Assembly (NCBI GenBank): GCA_004554165.1
Contig: SFNQ01000009.1
Coordinates: forward strand, 1 to 64,000
Length of the DNA: 64,000 bases
Source of the DNA: Clostridiales bacterium
GTDB taxonomy: Bacteria; Bacillota; Clostridia; Christensenellales; CAG-138
Reading direction: 5' to 3'
Part shown: piece after piece, positions 55,333-64,000 of the stretch
How the letters are laid out: each line of letters opens with the position of its first letter
How positions within the stretch are numbered: position 1 is the first letter of the stretch
Made by a program: the position numbers and the translations under genes
Notes under the pieces: generated by a model
Seen by the model: the letters and a program-made list of their open reading frames with translations, nothing else
What the model was told of the DNA's origin: nothing
The model's database searches: none

Positions 55333-56031
55333 TCAGAGCAGCGCCAGCAATACATCCCGCAGCCGGGCAACGCTGTCGCACAGAAAGTCGGGCTCCGCCT
55401 GCCGCAGCGCCTCCCGTCCGTCGAAGGAGGCGTAGCTGACCGCGGCCACCCGCATGCCCACCCCATGCGAAAAGCGCACGTCCGCCACCGTGTCCCCCAC
55501 GTACACGACTTCCTCCGGGCCGAGCCCAAAGCGCCGGAAGGCCTCCCGCGCCCGTTCGTCCTTTACCTCCCGCTCCGGGTCGCCCCCGCCGATATAGGAA
55601 AAGTACCGGTCAAAGCCGAAAAAACGCAGCGAGATTTCCAGCGTTCTGCGGCTGCGGCCCGAGATCACGCCCAGCGGCAGGCCCCGCACAGACAGCTCCT
55701 CCAGCAGCGCCGCAATCCCCGGCACGGGCGCAGGGCAGAGGACGGCATGCTCCCGCTCCAGGCGGGCGGCATAGGCTTCGTAGGCCTCGTCGCCCCTCGC
55801 CCCGCAGATCAGCCGCATCGCCCCGGGCTCCGACAGTCCGAACCCCCGGCGCACCTCCGCGCCGGATACCGGACGGCCCAGCACGCCTGCCATTACCTGG
55901 CGCTGCACGTCCAGCACGAAGCGCTGCGTGTCCGCAAGCGTCCCATCCATGTCGAACAGAACCGCCCGGGCGCGCACCGTCTCCGTCCGCGAGCCTGCCG
56001 CAACCAACGCCCGCTCCCCCTGCTCCATCAA
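55333..56031 (-). CDS. HAD-superfamily hydrolase
   Basis: A 232-residue phosphatase of the phosphoglycolate phosphatase/PGM type. The nucleophile motif is FDMDGTLAD (residues 25-33), then ISGRSRR, the Lys in EVKDERA, and VYVGDTVADV with acidic metal ligands. It overlaps the nucleotidyltransferase gene by ATGA, so they are made together and may act on one sugar phosphate. The substrate is unknown. Confidence 0.9.
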   Translation of the reverse strand: MMEQGERALVAAGSRTETVRARAVLFDMDGTLADTQRFVLDVQRQVMAGVLGRPVSGAEVRRGFGLSEPGAMRLICGARGDEAYEAYAARLEREHAVLCPAPVPGIAALLEELSVRGLPLGVISGRSRRTLEISLRFFGFDRYFSYIGGGDPEREVKDERAREAFRRFGLGPEEVVYVGDTVADVRFSHGVGMRVAAVSYASFDGREALRQAEPDFLCDSVARLRDVLLALL

Positions 56032-56948
56032 AACAGCTTCTCCGGGTACAGCCCCGCTTCCGTCATATCCGCCATGGCCTTGACCACGCCCGGCTTATCC
56101 TCCCGGTAGGTCACGCCGTACCAGCGGTCCGGCGAGGGCAGCACATCCACGCTGGCCTTTCCCTCGCGCAGCAGCCTGCCCACCTCCATGGGGATGTACA
56201 TCTCCGCCTTCTCGGGGTTCTCCGGAACGGTTCCCGCGAGAAAGCCCGGGAAGGCGCTGCCAAGCTCCCTGAAGATACTGGGCGTAAAGCCCCACATGTT
56301 CATGGAAACCAGGTTGTCCGCCGGGATGCGGACAAAGGTTTTTCCCTCGTCCTCCGTATAGGCGGGTCCCCCGGGCGTGCGCACCACGCGCATGCGCTCC
56401 ACCACGTTGACCAGCCTGCCCTGCTCATCCCGCTCGCAGATGCCGCGGGCCACATGTCCGTTGTCGGTCAGGGTGTTGTCCAGCAAAAAGCCCACCATGC
56501 AGTAATCGTACCGCTCTCCGTCCTTCGCCCGCAGCAGCCGGTCATAGAGCAGGCGGAAGGCGTGCTTTCCATAGTAATCGTCCGCATTGATGGCGGCAAA
56601 GGGTCCGTCGATCACGTCCTCGCAGCAGAGGATGGCATGGGCGGTGCCCCAGGGTTTTTTGCGATTGGCGGGCGGCTCGTAGCCCCGGGGCAGCTTTTCC
56701 GTCAGCTCCTGAAAGACATAGTCCACCTGCATGTGTTTTGCAATGCGCTCACCGATGGCGCTGCGAAAATCGGCCTCGATGCGCCGGTTGATGATGAACA
56801 CCACCCGTTCGAAGCCCGCCTCCATGGCATCGAACAGGGAATAGTCGATGATGATTTCCCCGTTTTTGCCCACGGGATCGATCTGCTTGAGCCCGCCGTA
56901 GCGCGAGCCCATGCCCGCAGCCATGACCACGAGTACCGGTTTTTTCAT
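56028..56948 (-). CDS. Sugar-phosphate nucleotidyltransferase-like protein
   Basis: A 306-residue NTP-transferase. VVMAAGMGSRYGGLKQIDPV near the N-terminus is the nucleotide-binding signature, and AAINADDYYGKHAF holds the metal-binding Asp. Such enzymes join a sugar phosphate to a nucleotide. It comes before the HAD phosphatase gene with a four-base overlap. Confidence 0.87.
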   Translation of the reverse strand: MKKPVLVVMAAGMGSRYGGLKQIDPVGKNGEIIIDYSLFDAMEAGFERVVFIINRRIEADFRSAIGERIAKHMQVDYVFQELTEKLPRGYEPPANRKKPWGTAHAILCCEDVIDGPFAAINADDYYGKHAFRLLYDRLLRAKDGERYDYCMVGFLLDNTLTDNGHVARGICERDEQGRLVNVVERMRVVRTPGGPAYTEDEGKTFVRIPADNLVSMNMWGFTPSIFRELGSAFPGFLAGTVPENPEKAEMYIPMEVGRLLREGKASVDVLPSPDRWYGVTYREDKPGVVKAMADMTEAGLYPEKLF

Positions 56949-57238
56949 AAGAATGTCTGCCGCCTCCTCAATAAATTTTCTTAATTGTCCCTGATTCTGT
57001 GCGGAGCGCGCCGGGCGCAGCCGGCGGGTTACCCCCCCTCCGCTGGTAACATTATAGGTGTTTTGCCCCGTCCTGTCCAGACACGGCGAAAAGCCCCCTG
57101 CGGAAAAAATCGATTTCTATAAAAATATATCGTTAAAATTATATAGAATCTCTTTCCTCCCGGCATATACTTATGTTAAAATGGGCATGGCACATTTTGA
57201 TACGTTCATTTGTTACCACATATTACGAGGAGGTCACT
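56949..57238 (+). promoter_or_regulatory. Upstream region of the hydrogenase operon
   Basis: No gene is seen. A GTTACC-N11-GGTAAC dyad lies at 57028-57050, and GTTAAAAT occurs twice, at 57132-57139 and 57175-57182. The region from 57100 is AT-rich and holds possible -10 elements (TATAGA, TATACT), but no convincing -35. AGGAGG sits just before the hydC start. Confidence 0.35.
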
Positions 57239-57733
57239 ATGGCAAAACAAAAGACTGTGGTCCCGTTCAAGGGTACTGCGGAGCAGGAAGCGCAGCTGCG
57301 CGAGGTCATCGCATCCCATCGCGACATGCAGGGCTCGCTCATGCCCGTGCTGCAGAAGGCGCAGGACATCTACGGCTACCTGCCCGTTGAAGTGCAGAGC
57401 ATCATCGCGGAGGGGCTTGGCCTTTCCCTCGAACAGGTCTACCAGGTCGTCACCTTCTACAGCCAGTTTGCGCTGAACCCCACCGGCAAGTACCGCATCG
57501 CGGTATGCCTGGGCACGGCCTGCTACGTCAAGGGCGCGCAGAACGTTCTCGACGAGCTTGAAAAACAGCTGGGCATCAAGGCGGGCGGCACCACGCCGGA
57601 CGGTCTGTTCACGCTGGAGGCCACGCGCTGCCTCGGCTGCTGCGGCCTTGCGCCGGTCATGACGGTCAACGAGGAGGTCTACGGCCGTCTGGTGCCCGAG
57701 GACGTGAAGGGGATTCTCGCCAAGTATAACTGA
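57239..57733 (+). CDS. hydC: [FeFe]-hydrogenase subunit HydC (NuoE-like)
   Basis: A 164-residue thioredoxin-like [2Fe-2S] protein. The cluster ligands are Cys90, Cys95, Cys131 and Cys135 (AVCLGTAC, RCLGCCG). It passes electrons between the hydrogenase subunit and HydB in a bifurcating complex. The ATG at 57239 follows GAGGAGG. It is the first gene of a ten-gene operon. Confidence 0.92.
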   Translation: MAKQKTVVPFKGTAEQEAQLREVIASHRDMQGSLMPVLQKAQDIYGYLPVEVQSIIAEGLGLSLEQVYQVVTFYSQFALNPTGKYRIAVCLGTACYVKGAQNVLDELEKQLGIKAGGTTPDGLFTLEATRCLGCCGLAPVMTVNEEVYGRLVPEDVKGILAKYN

Positions 57734-57789
57734 CCGCCCCATCCCCGCTTTCATCCCTTTGGCGCACATTTCATGAACGGAGGACGCCC

Positions 57790-58146
57790 ATGAAAATCCG
57801 CAAGATTGCAGAGCTGCTCCAAGCCGACGTGCTCTGCTGCGACGAACGGCTGGACGAGGAGGTTTACGCCGCCTGCGGCAGCGACATGATGAGCGACGTG
57901 CTGGCCTACGTCAAAAACCAGGCCATTCTCCTGACGGGGCTGGTCAACGCGCAGGTCATCCGCACGGCCATGATGATGGATATGCATTGCGTCGTGTTCG
58001 TCAGAAGCAAGCAGCCCTCGCCCGAGATGGTCTCGCTTGCACGGGAGAACGGCATCGTCGTGATGCGAACGGATTTCCGCATGTACGAGGCCTGCGGCAC
58101 GCTCTACAGCAACCGTCTGGGCTGCGAGGGCGGCGCGCATGACTGA
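57790..58146 (+). CDS. DRTGG-domain protein
   Basis: A 118-residue protein that matches the DRTGG domain (AACGSDMMSDVLAYVKNQAI followed by LLTGLVNAQVIRTAMMMDM). The domain has no proven activity and occurs in regulators and phosphotransacetylase-like proteins. In hydrogenase operons it recurs beside sensory hydrogenases, so a signalling part is inferred. It overlaps the ATPase-fold gene by eight bases. Confidence 0.78.
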   Translation: MKIRKIAELLQADVLCCDERLDEEVYAACGSDMMSDVLAYVKNQAILLTGLVNAQVIRTAMMMDMHCVVFVRSKQPSPEMVSLARENGIVVMRTDFRMYEACGTLYSNRLGCEGGAHD

Positions 58147-58567
58147 GCCGCTGCGTTTTCATTACCTGGTGGACGGCGGTAACTTCACCTCTGCGGGCGA
58201 AGCCTCCGTGGAGGTGAAAAAAAAGCTGCGCCAGCTGGGGTTCTCCCCGGAGGTCATCCGCTGTGTATCCATCGCCATGTACGAGGGCGAGATCAATATG
58301 GTCATCCATGCCCGGGGCGGCGAGGCGGAGGTGCTGGTCTATCCCGACCGCATCGAGATCATCCTCACCGATCAGGGGCCCGGCATTGCGGATATCGGCC
58401 TTGCGATGCAGGAGGGTTACTCCACCGCGCCGGACAACATCCGCACGCTGGGCTTTGGCGCGGGCATGGGCCTGCCGAACATGAAGCGTTATACCGATGA
58501 AATGCGCATAGAATCCACCGTGGGCGTGGGCACAAAGATCAGCATGACGGTTCTCGTCAACAAATAA
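58139..58567 (+). CDS. GHKL ATPase-fold protein (anti-sigma kinase-like)
   Basis: A 142-residue protein with only the GHKL ATP-binding fold. IAMYEGEINMVIHA is the N box, TDQGPGIADI the G1 box, and GFGAGMGLPNMKRYTDEM the G2 box. It resembles RsbW/SpoIIAB-type kinases, which lack a sensor part. No sigma factor gene is next to it. It probably takes a signal from the sensory hydrogenase or DRTGG proteins. Confidence 0.85.
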   Translation: MTEPLRFHYLVDGGNFTSAGEASVEVKKKLRQLGFSPEVIRCVSIAMYEGEINMVIHARGGEAEVLVYPDRIEIILTDQGPGIADIGLAMQEGYSTAPDNIRTLGFGAGMGLPNMKRYTDEMRIESTVGVGTKISMTVLVNK

Positions 58568-58578
58568 GAGGTGGCCAA

Positions 58579-59874
58579 ATGGCTGGAAATTACACGCATT
58601 CGGTTTCTCTTGACGTTGAAAAATGCAGAGGCTGCACCAACTGCCTCAAGCGCTGCCCGACGGAGGCCATCCGCATTCGCGACGGGCACGCGGTCATCAA
58701 CTCCGAGGTTTGCATCGACTGCGGCGAATGCATCCGCGTATGCCAGTACAAGGCGAAAAAGGCCATCTTTGACCGGCTCGAGGATATCCCGCCGGAGAAG
58801 AAATACCGGATCGCCCTGCCCCCGCCCTCCCTGTACGGCCAGTTTGACAATCTGGAAGACATCGATTATATCCTTCAGGGTCTGCTGGACTGCGGCTTTG
58901 ACCAGGTGTTCGAGGTGGCCCGCGCCGCGGAGCTCGTTTCCGAATACACCCGGAACTTCATGCGAAGGCCCGGCGTACAGCGCCCGGTCATCAATTCGGC
59001 CTGCCCCACCATCGTGCGGCTCATCCGGCTGCGCTTCCCCTACCTCTGCGACCACGTGATGCCCATGCTGCCGCCCATCGAAATCGCAAGCCGCATGGCC
59101 AAGGAGGAGGCCAGAAAACAGCATCCCGAGCTGCGCGACGACGAGATCTGCACCGTGTTCATCTCGCCCTGCCCCGCCAAGGCCAGCTACGTCAAAAACG
59201 GGCTTTGGAAGCTGCGAAGCTGCGTGGACTACGTCGTTTCCATGAGCGACATGTATTTTGCGCTGCTGCCGCACATGAGGCGCAGCAGCAACCCCCAGTG
59301 CGCCAGCCAGTCCGGCATGATCGGCATCAGCTGGGCCAGCACCGGCGGCGAATCCTCCGCGCTTCTGAACGACCGCTACCTTGCGGCCGACGGCATCGAG
59401 AACGTCATCCATGTGCTGGACGAGATCGAAACCGGGCATTTCCCCTATCTGGAGTTTGTGGAGCTCAACGCCTGCAACGGCGGCTGCGTGGGCGGCGCGG
59501 CGGCCGTGGAGAATCCCTATATCGCCCGGGTGCGTTTGCAGGCGCTGCGGCGGTATCTCCCCGTGTCGCACAACCGCATTGCAGACGGCCAGGGCGATCA
59601 TGTGCCGGAGGACTATCTCTTTTCCGGGCCGCTGACTTACCGACCCGTGGGCAGGCTGGACGAGGACATGGCCCAGGCCATGCAGAAAATGCAGGCCATC
59701 GAAGCGCTGTGCGACACGCTGCCCGCCATCGACTGCGGCTCCTGCGGCGCGCCCACCTGCCGCGCCTTTGCCGAGGACGTGATCCGCGGCGAGCGCACGG
59801 TGGACGAATGCATCGTGCGCATGCGGGAGCGCATGCATGAGTTTTTGAAATCGCAGGAGGAGGCCGGCGGATGA
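58579..59874 (+). CDS. Sensory-type [FeFe]-hydrogenase (HydS-like)
   Basis: A 431-residue iron-sulfur protein. Two [4Fe-4S] sites are at 16-26 and 45-55 (CRGCTNCLKRC, CIDCGECIRVC). The H-cluster motifs are SACP (Cys142), SPCPAK (Cys198) and NACNGGCVGG (Cys299, Cys303). The usual TSCCP is changed so that the proton-carrying cysteine is Ala141, a feature of sensory hydrogenases. A C-terminal Fe-S domain follows (CGSCGAPTC, 386-394). No PAS domain is present. It should bind H2 but turn over slowly, and report to the neighbouring ATPase-fold proteins. Confidence 0.85.
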   Translation: MAGNYTHSVSLDVEKCRGCTNCLKRCPTEAIRIRDGHAVINSEVCIDCGECIRVCQYKAKKAIFDRLEDIPPEKKYRIALPPPSLYGQFDNLEDIDYILQGLLDCGFDQVFEVARAAELVSEYTRNFMRRPGVQRPVINSACPTIVRLIRLRFPYLCDHVMPMLPPIEIASRMAKEEARKQHPELRDDEICTVFISPCPAKASYVKNGLWKLRSCVDYVVSMSDMYFALLPHMRRSSNPQCASQSGMIGISWASTGGESSALLNDRYLAADGIENVIHVLDEIETGHFPYLEFVELNACNGGCVGGAAAVENPYIARVRLQALRRYLPVSHNRIADGQGDHVPEDYLFSGPLTYRPVGRLDEDMAQAMQKMQAIEALCDTLPAIDCGSCGAPTCRAFAEDVIRGERTVDECIVRMRERMHEFLKSQEEAGG

Positions 59875-60197
59875 CTGTTTCCGAACTTGGGCAGGCGCTG
59901 GAGCTGACGGCGTTCGCCGCGCCGGAGCCGGACCGCCGGATCACCGGCGGCTACGCGGGCGATCTGCTCTCCTGGGTCATGGGCCGCGCCCGTTCCGGCG
60001 ACGCCTGGATCACGATCATGTCCAACCAGAACATCGTCGCCGTGGCGGTGCTGGCGGACGCGGCGCTGGTCATCCTCGCGGAGGACGTGCAGCCCGACGC
60101 GGGCGTGGCCGAAACCGCCCTGCAGCGCGGGGTGAACCTGTTCGGCTCGCCGCTTTCCGCCTTCGACCTCTGCGCGAAGATCGCGGCGCTGCTATGA
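59871..60197 (+). CDS. DRTGG-like small protein
   Basis: A 108-residue protein. GGYAGDLLSWVMGRARSGDA, then ITIMSNQNIVAVAVLADAAL, resembles the DRTGG fold of the protein at 57790. It overlaps both neighbours by ATGA. It may pair with the first DRTGG protein; its role is unknown. Confidence 0.7.
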   Translation: MTVSELGQALELTAFAAPEPDRRITGGYAGDLLSWVMGRARSGDAWITIMSNQNIVAVAVLADAALVILAEDVQPDAGVAETALQRGVNLFGSPLSAFDLCAKIAALL

Positions 60198-60934
60198 CCG
60201 CCTACCGCTACGACCTGCATCTGCACTCCTGCCTGTCGCCCTGCGCGGACGACGACATGACGCCCGCAAACATTGCGGGCATGGCGATGCTGAACGGGCT
60301 TACGCTGGTGGCCCTCACGGACCACAACAGCTGCAAGAACTGCCCCGCCTTCTTTGAAGCATGCAGGCGGCACGGGCTGGTACCGGTGCCCGGCATGGAG
60401 CTGAACACGGCGGAGGAAATTCACCTCGTCTGCCTGTTCCCCACGCTGGAAGCGGCGCTTTCCTTTGACGCCGGGGTGGAGCGGCGGCTGCTGCCGGTCC
60501 GGAACGATCCGGCGGTATTCGGCAACCAGCGCATTGTGGATGCGGAGGATCGGCTGCTGGGCGAAACGGAACAGCTCCTCATCATGGCCACGACGCTCCC
60601 GCTGGAAGAGGCCGCGGCCCTGTGCCTTGCCCACGGCGGGGCCTGCTTCCCGGCCCACATCGACCGGCCTGCAAACGGCATTCTGGCGGTGCTGGGCAGC
60701 CTCCCGGAAAGGCCGGCGTTTCCCACGCTGGAGCTGAGCCTCGCAGCCGGAGCGGAAGCCCTGCTCCACAAGCCGGAATACGCGGGCAGGCGCTTTCTCC
60801 GCTCCAGCGACGCGCACCATCTCTGGGACATCTCGGAGGGGGCGCACACCATTGTTCTGGACGACGAACCCTACAGCGCGCAGCGCGTGCGCGAGGCGCT
60901 GATCACCCTGCTGCGGGAGGGCATGCAAGAATGA
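60194..60934 (+). CDS. PHP-domain phosphoesterase
   Basis: A 246-residue metal-dependent protein of the PHP family (TrpH-like). DLHLHSCLSPCADDDMTP and ALTDHNSCKNC hold the first metal ligands, and RSSDAHHLWDI the last. GHKL and PHP genes in the same order are known from other bifurcating hydrogenase operons. The substrate could be a nucleotide signal, which is inference. It overlaps the next gene by ATGA. Confidence 0.85.
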   Translation: MTAYRYDLHLHSCLSPCADDDMTPANIAGMAMLNGLTLVALTDHNSCKNCPAFFEACRRHGLVPVPGMELNTAEEIHLVCLFPTLEAALSFDAGVERRLLPVRNDPAVFGNQRIVDAEDRLLGETEQLLIMATTLPLEEAAALCLAHGGACFPAHIDRPANGILAVLGSLPERPAFPTLELSLAAGAEALLHKPEYAGRRFLRSSDAHHLWDISEGAHTIVLDDEPYSAQRVREALITLLREGMQE

Positions 60935-61473
60935 AGGAGCTCTCGCTCAACATCCTCGATATCGCGCAGAACTCCGTCAAGGCGGGCGCCGCGCACATCG
61001 ACATTTCGCTCATCGAGCAGGGCAATATCCGCGCGCTGACCATCGAGGACGACGGCTGCGGCATGCCGCCGGAGATGGTCCGGGCCGTGACCGATCCCTT
61101 TACGACCACGCGGACCACGCGCCCGGTGGGCATGGGCATCCCGCTTTTGAAGCTGGCGGCGGAACAGGCCGCCGGAACCTTCCGCATCACCTCGCGGCAG
61201 GGCGAAAACCACGGCACCTGCGTGTTCGCCAGCTTCCAGATCGACCACATCGACTGCGTGCCCGTGGGCGATCTTGCGCTGACGATGGTCACGCTGGTGC
61301 AGGGCAGTCCGGACATCGACTTTACGCTGGATTACCGCACGCGGGAGGGCAAAAAGGAGCTGGATACCGCCGCCATGCGCGAAATTCTCGGTCCGGATGT
61401 GCCGCTGGACGCGCCGGCGGTGCTGAGCTGGATCCATGAGCTTCTCAGCGCCCCCTTTGCGCCGGAACCCTGA
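60931..61473 (+). CDS. Second GHKL ATPase-fold protein
   Basis: A 180-residue histidine-kinase-type ATPase domain. SLNILDIAQNSVKAGAAHID is the N box, EDDGCGM the G1 box, and GMGIPLLKLAAEQAAGTF the G2 box. No His-phosphotransfer or sensor domain is present. It may work with the first ATPase-fold protein as a two-step relay. The ATG at 60931 overlaps the PHP stop. Confidence 0.82.
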   Translation: MKELSLNILDIAQNSVKAGAAHIDISLIEQGNIRALTIEDDGCGMPPEMVRAVTDPFTTTRTTRPVGMGIPLLKLAAEQAAGTFRITSRQGENHGTCVFASFQIDHIDCVPVGDLALTMVTLVQGSPDIDFTLDYRTREGKKELDTAAMREILGPDVPLDAPAVLSWIHELLSAPFAPEP

Positions 61474-61534
61474 GCCTTTACAGGAAAAGAACCTTTTGTC
61501 ATAGAGATTCACGGAAAGGAAAGGAACTACAAGC

Positions 61535-61906
61535 ATGAAATCTTTGGAAGAACTGCAAGCGATTCGTGACAGGATGAAGGGCAAGGTCGCCCTGCGCGAG
61601 GGCATGAGCGACATCCGTATCGTCGTGGGTATGGCCACCTGCGGCATCGCCGCGGGCGCGCGCCCGGTGCTGAACGCCTTCGTTGAGGAGGTGGAACGGC
61701 AGGGCCTGGCCGATAAGGCCACCGTGACGCAGACCGGCTGCATCGGCCTGTGCCGCATGGAGCCCATCGTCGAGGTCATGGAGAGCGGCAAGGAGAAGGT
61801 CACCTACGTCAAGATGACTGCGGAAAAGGCAAAGCGCGTGGTGGCGGAGCATATCAAGGGCGGCAACCCCGTCTACGAGTATACCATCGGCGAAGCGCAA
61901 AAGTAA
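61535..61906 (+). CDS. (2Fe-2S) ferredoxin-type protein
   Basis: A 123-residue thioredoxin-like ferredoxin. Cys36 and Cys68/Cys72 lie in MATCGIAAGA and QTGCIGLCRMEP. It resembles the N-terminal domain of HydB/NuoF and is commonly found just before that gene. It lies 14 bases upstream of hydB, behind AAAGGAAAGG. Confidence 0.82.
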   Translation: MKSLEELQAIRDRMKGKVALREGMSDIRIVVGMATCGIAAGARPVLNAFVEEVERQGLADKATVTQTGCIGLCRMEPIVEVMESGKEKVTYVKMTAEKAKRVVAEHIKGGNPVYEYTIGEAQK

Positions 61907-61920
61907 TTGGGAGGTAAACC

Positions 61921-63717
<1,797 letters not shown>

Positions 63718-63730
63718 GGAGGCCGAAACG

Positions 63731-64000
63731 ATGGAAAACGTACACGTCAAAATCAACGGAATCGAAGTTGAGGTTCCGGCAAACTATACCATCCTTCAGG
63801 CCGCGCACGAGGCGGGAGTCCGCATTCCCACCCTGTGCTATTTGAAGGATATCAACGCCATCGCCGCCTGCCGCATCTGCCTGGTGGAGGCCACCGGCGT
63901 TCGCGGTCTGGCCGCAGCCTGCGTGCAGCAGGTGGCGGAGGGCATGGAGGTGAAAACCAATACGCCCGCCCTGCGCAAATCCAGAAAGACCACGCTGGAG
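63731..64000 (+). CDS. hydA: [FeFe]-hydrogenase catalytic subunit HydA (N-terminal part)
   Basis: The first 90 residues of the catalytic subunit, cut by the window edge. They form a [2Fe-2S] ferredoxin domain with Cys36, Cys47, Cys50 and Cys64 (TLCYLKD, CRIC). The position after hydB and the type of domain fit the NADH-dependent bifurcating hydrogenase. The H-cluster domain should lie beyond 64000. The ATG at 63731 follows GGAGG. Confidence 0.85.
   Translation, partial: MENVHVKINGIEVEVPANYTILQAAHEAGVRIPTLCYLKDINAIAACRICLVEATGVRGLAAACVQQVAEGMEVKTNTPALRKSRKTTLE

Overview
The window looks like chromosome of a Gram-positive, anaerobic member of the Bacillota, class Clostridia, with a fairly high G+C content. 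The evidence is a ribosomal S10-spc-alpha cluster in clostridial order (secY-adk-map-KOW protein-infA-rpmJ-rpsM), zinc-binding forms of S4, S14 and L36, two class B sortases, a sortase-anchored surface protein, lipoproteins, Amadori-product genes arranged like frlBONMD, and an electron-bifurcating [FeFe]-hydrogenase operon. No species call is possible from sequence reading alone. I saw no rRNA, tRNA or CRISPR array.

Layout. 1-2080: a gene tail, a YcxB-like membrane protein, then about 1.3 kb of decayed DNA with remnants of a sugar ABC permease and a YheO/DauR-type regulator plus dispersed repeats. 2083-6422: class B sortase, patatin-like phospholipase, PF06541 membrane protein and metK. 6435-9887: a radical SAM enzyme directly upstream of metK, a divergent paralogue that has lost its FeS cysteines, and a TetR regulator. 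10117-15271: a glycolipid gene pair, YhfC-like and YbjQ-like proteins, and a DUF6034-like lipoprotein locus with a deleted paralogue. 15942-16222: a dense run of hairpins. 16278-24933: a GntR/UTRA regulator facing an eight-gene Amadori catabolic and uptake operon. 25022-28685: IS481 and IS110 remnants around a membrane LuxR regulator.

28774-44309: 27 genes from rplQ back to rpsJ on the minus strand, with a promoter and a leader of about 240 nt upstream and a strong terminator downstream. 44633-48715: a membrane glycosyltransferase broken at a 7-base homopolymer, an ABC exporter and a frameshifted ribbon-helix-helix gene. 48848-50675: a surface protein with an IPPTG sorting signal followed by its probable class B sortase. 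50894-56948: acyl-ACP thioesterase, DUF6512 protein, FAD-dependent oxidoreductase with an Smr protein, SH3 protein, and HAD phosphatase with a nucleotidyltransferase.

57239-64000: the hydrogenase operon. It runs hydC, DRTGG protein, ATPase-fold protein, sensory-type [FeFe]-hydrogenase, DRTGG-like protein, PHP protein, second ATPase-fold protein, ferredoxin, hydB, and hydA cut by the window edge. Many genes overlap by ATGA, so the sensory and regulatory proteins are very likely made together with the catalytic enzyme. Functional links within the window include SAM supply (metK) with a radical SAM enzyme, a sortase with its substrate, and Amadori uptake with phosphorylation and deglycation. Three genes or remnants carry single frame breaks; sequencing error cannot be excluded for them.
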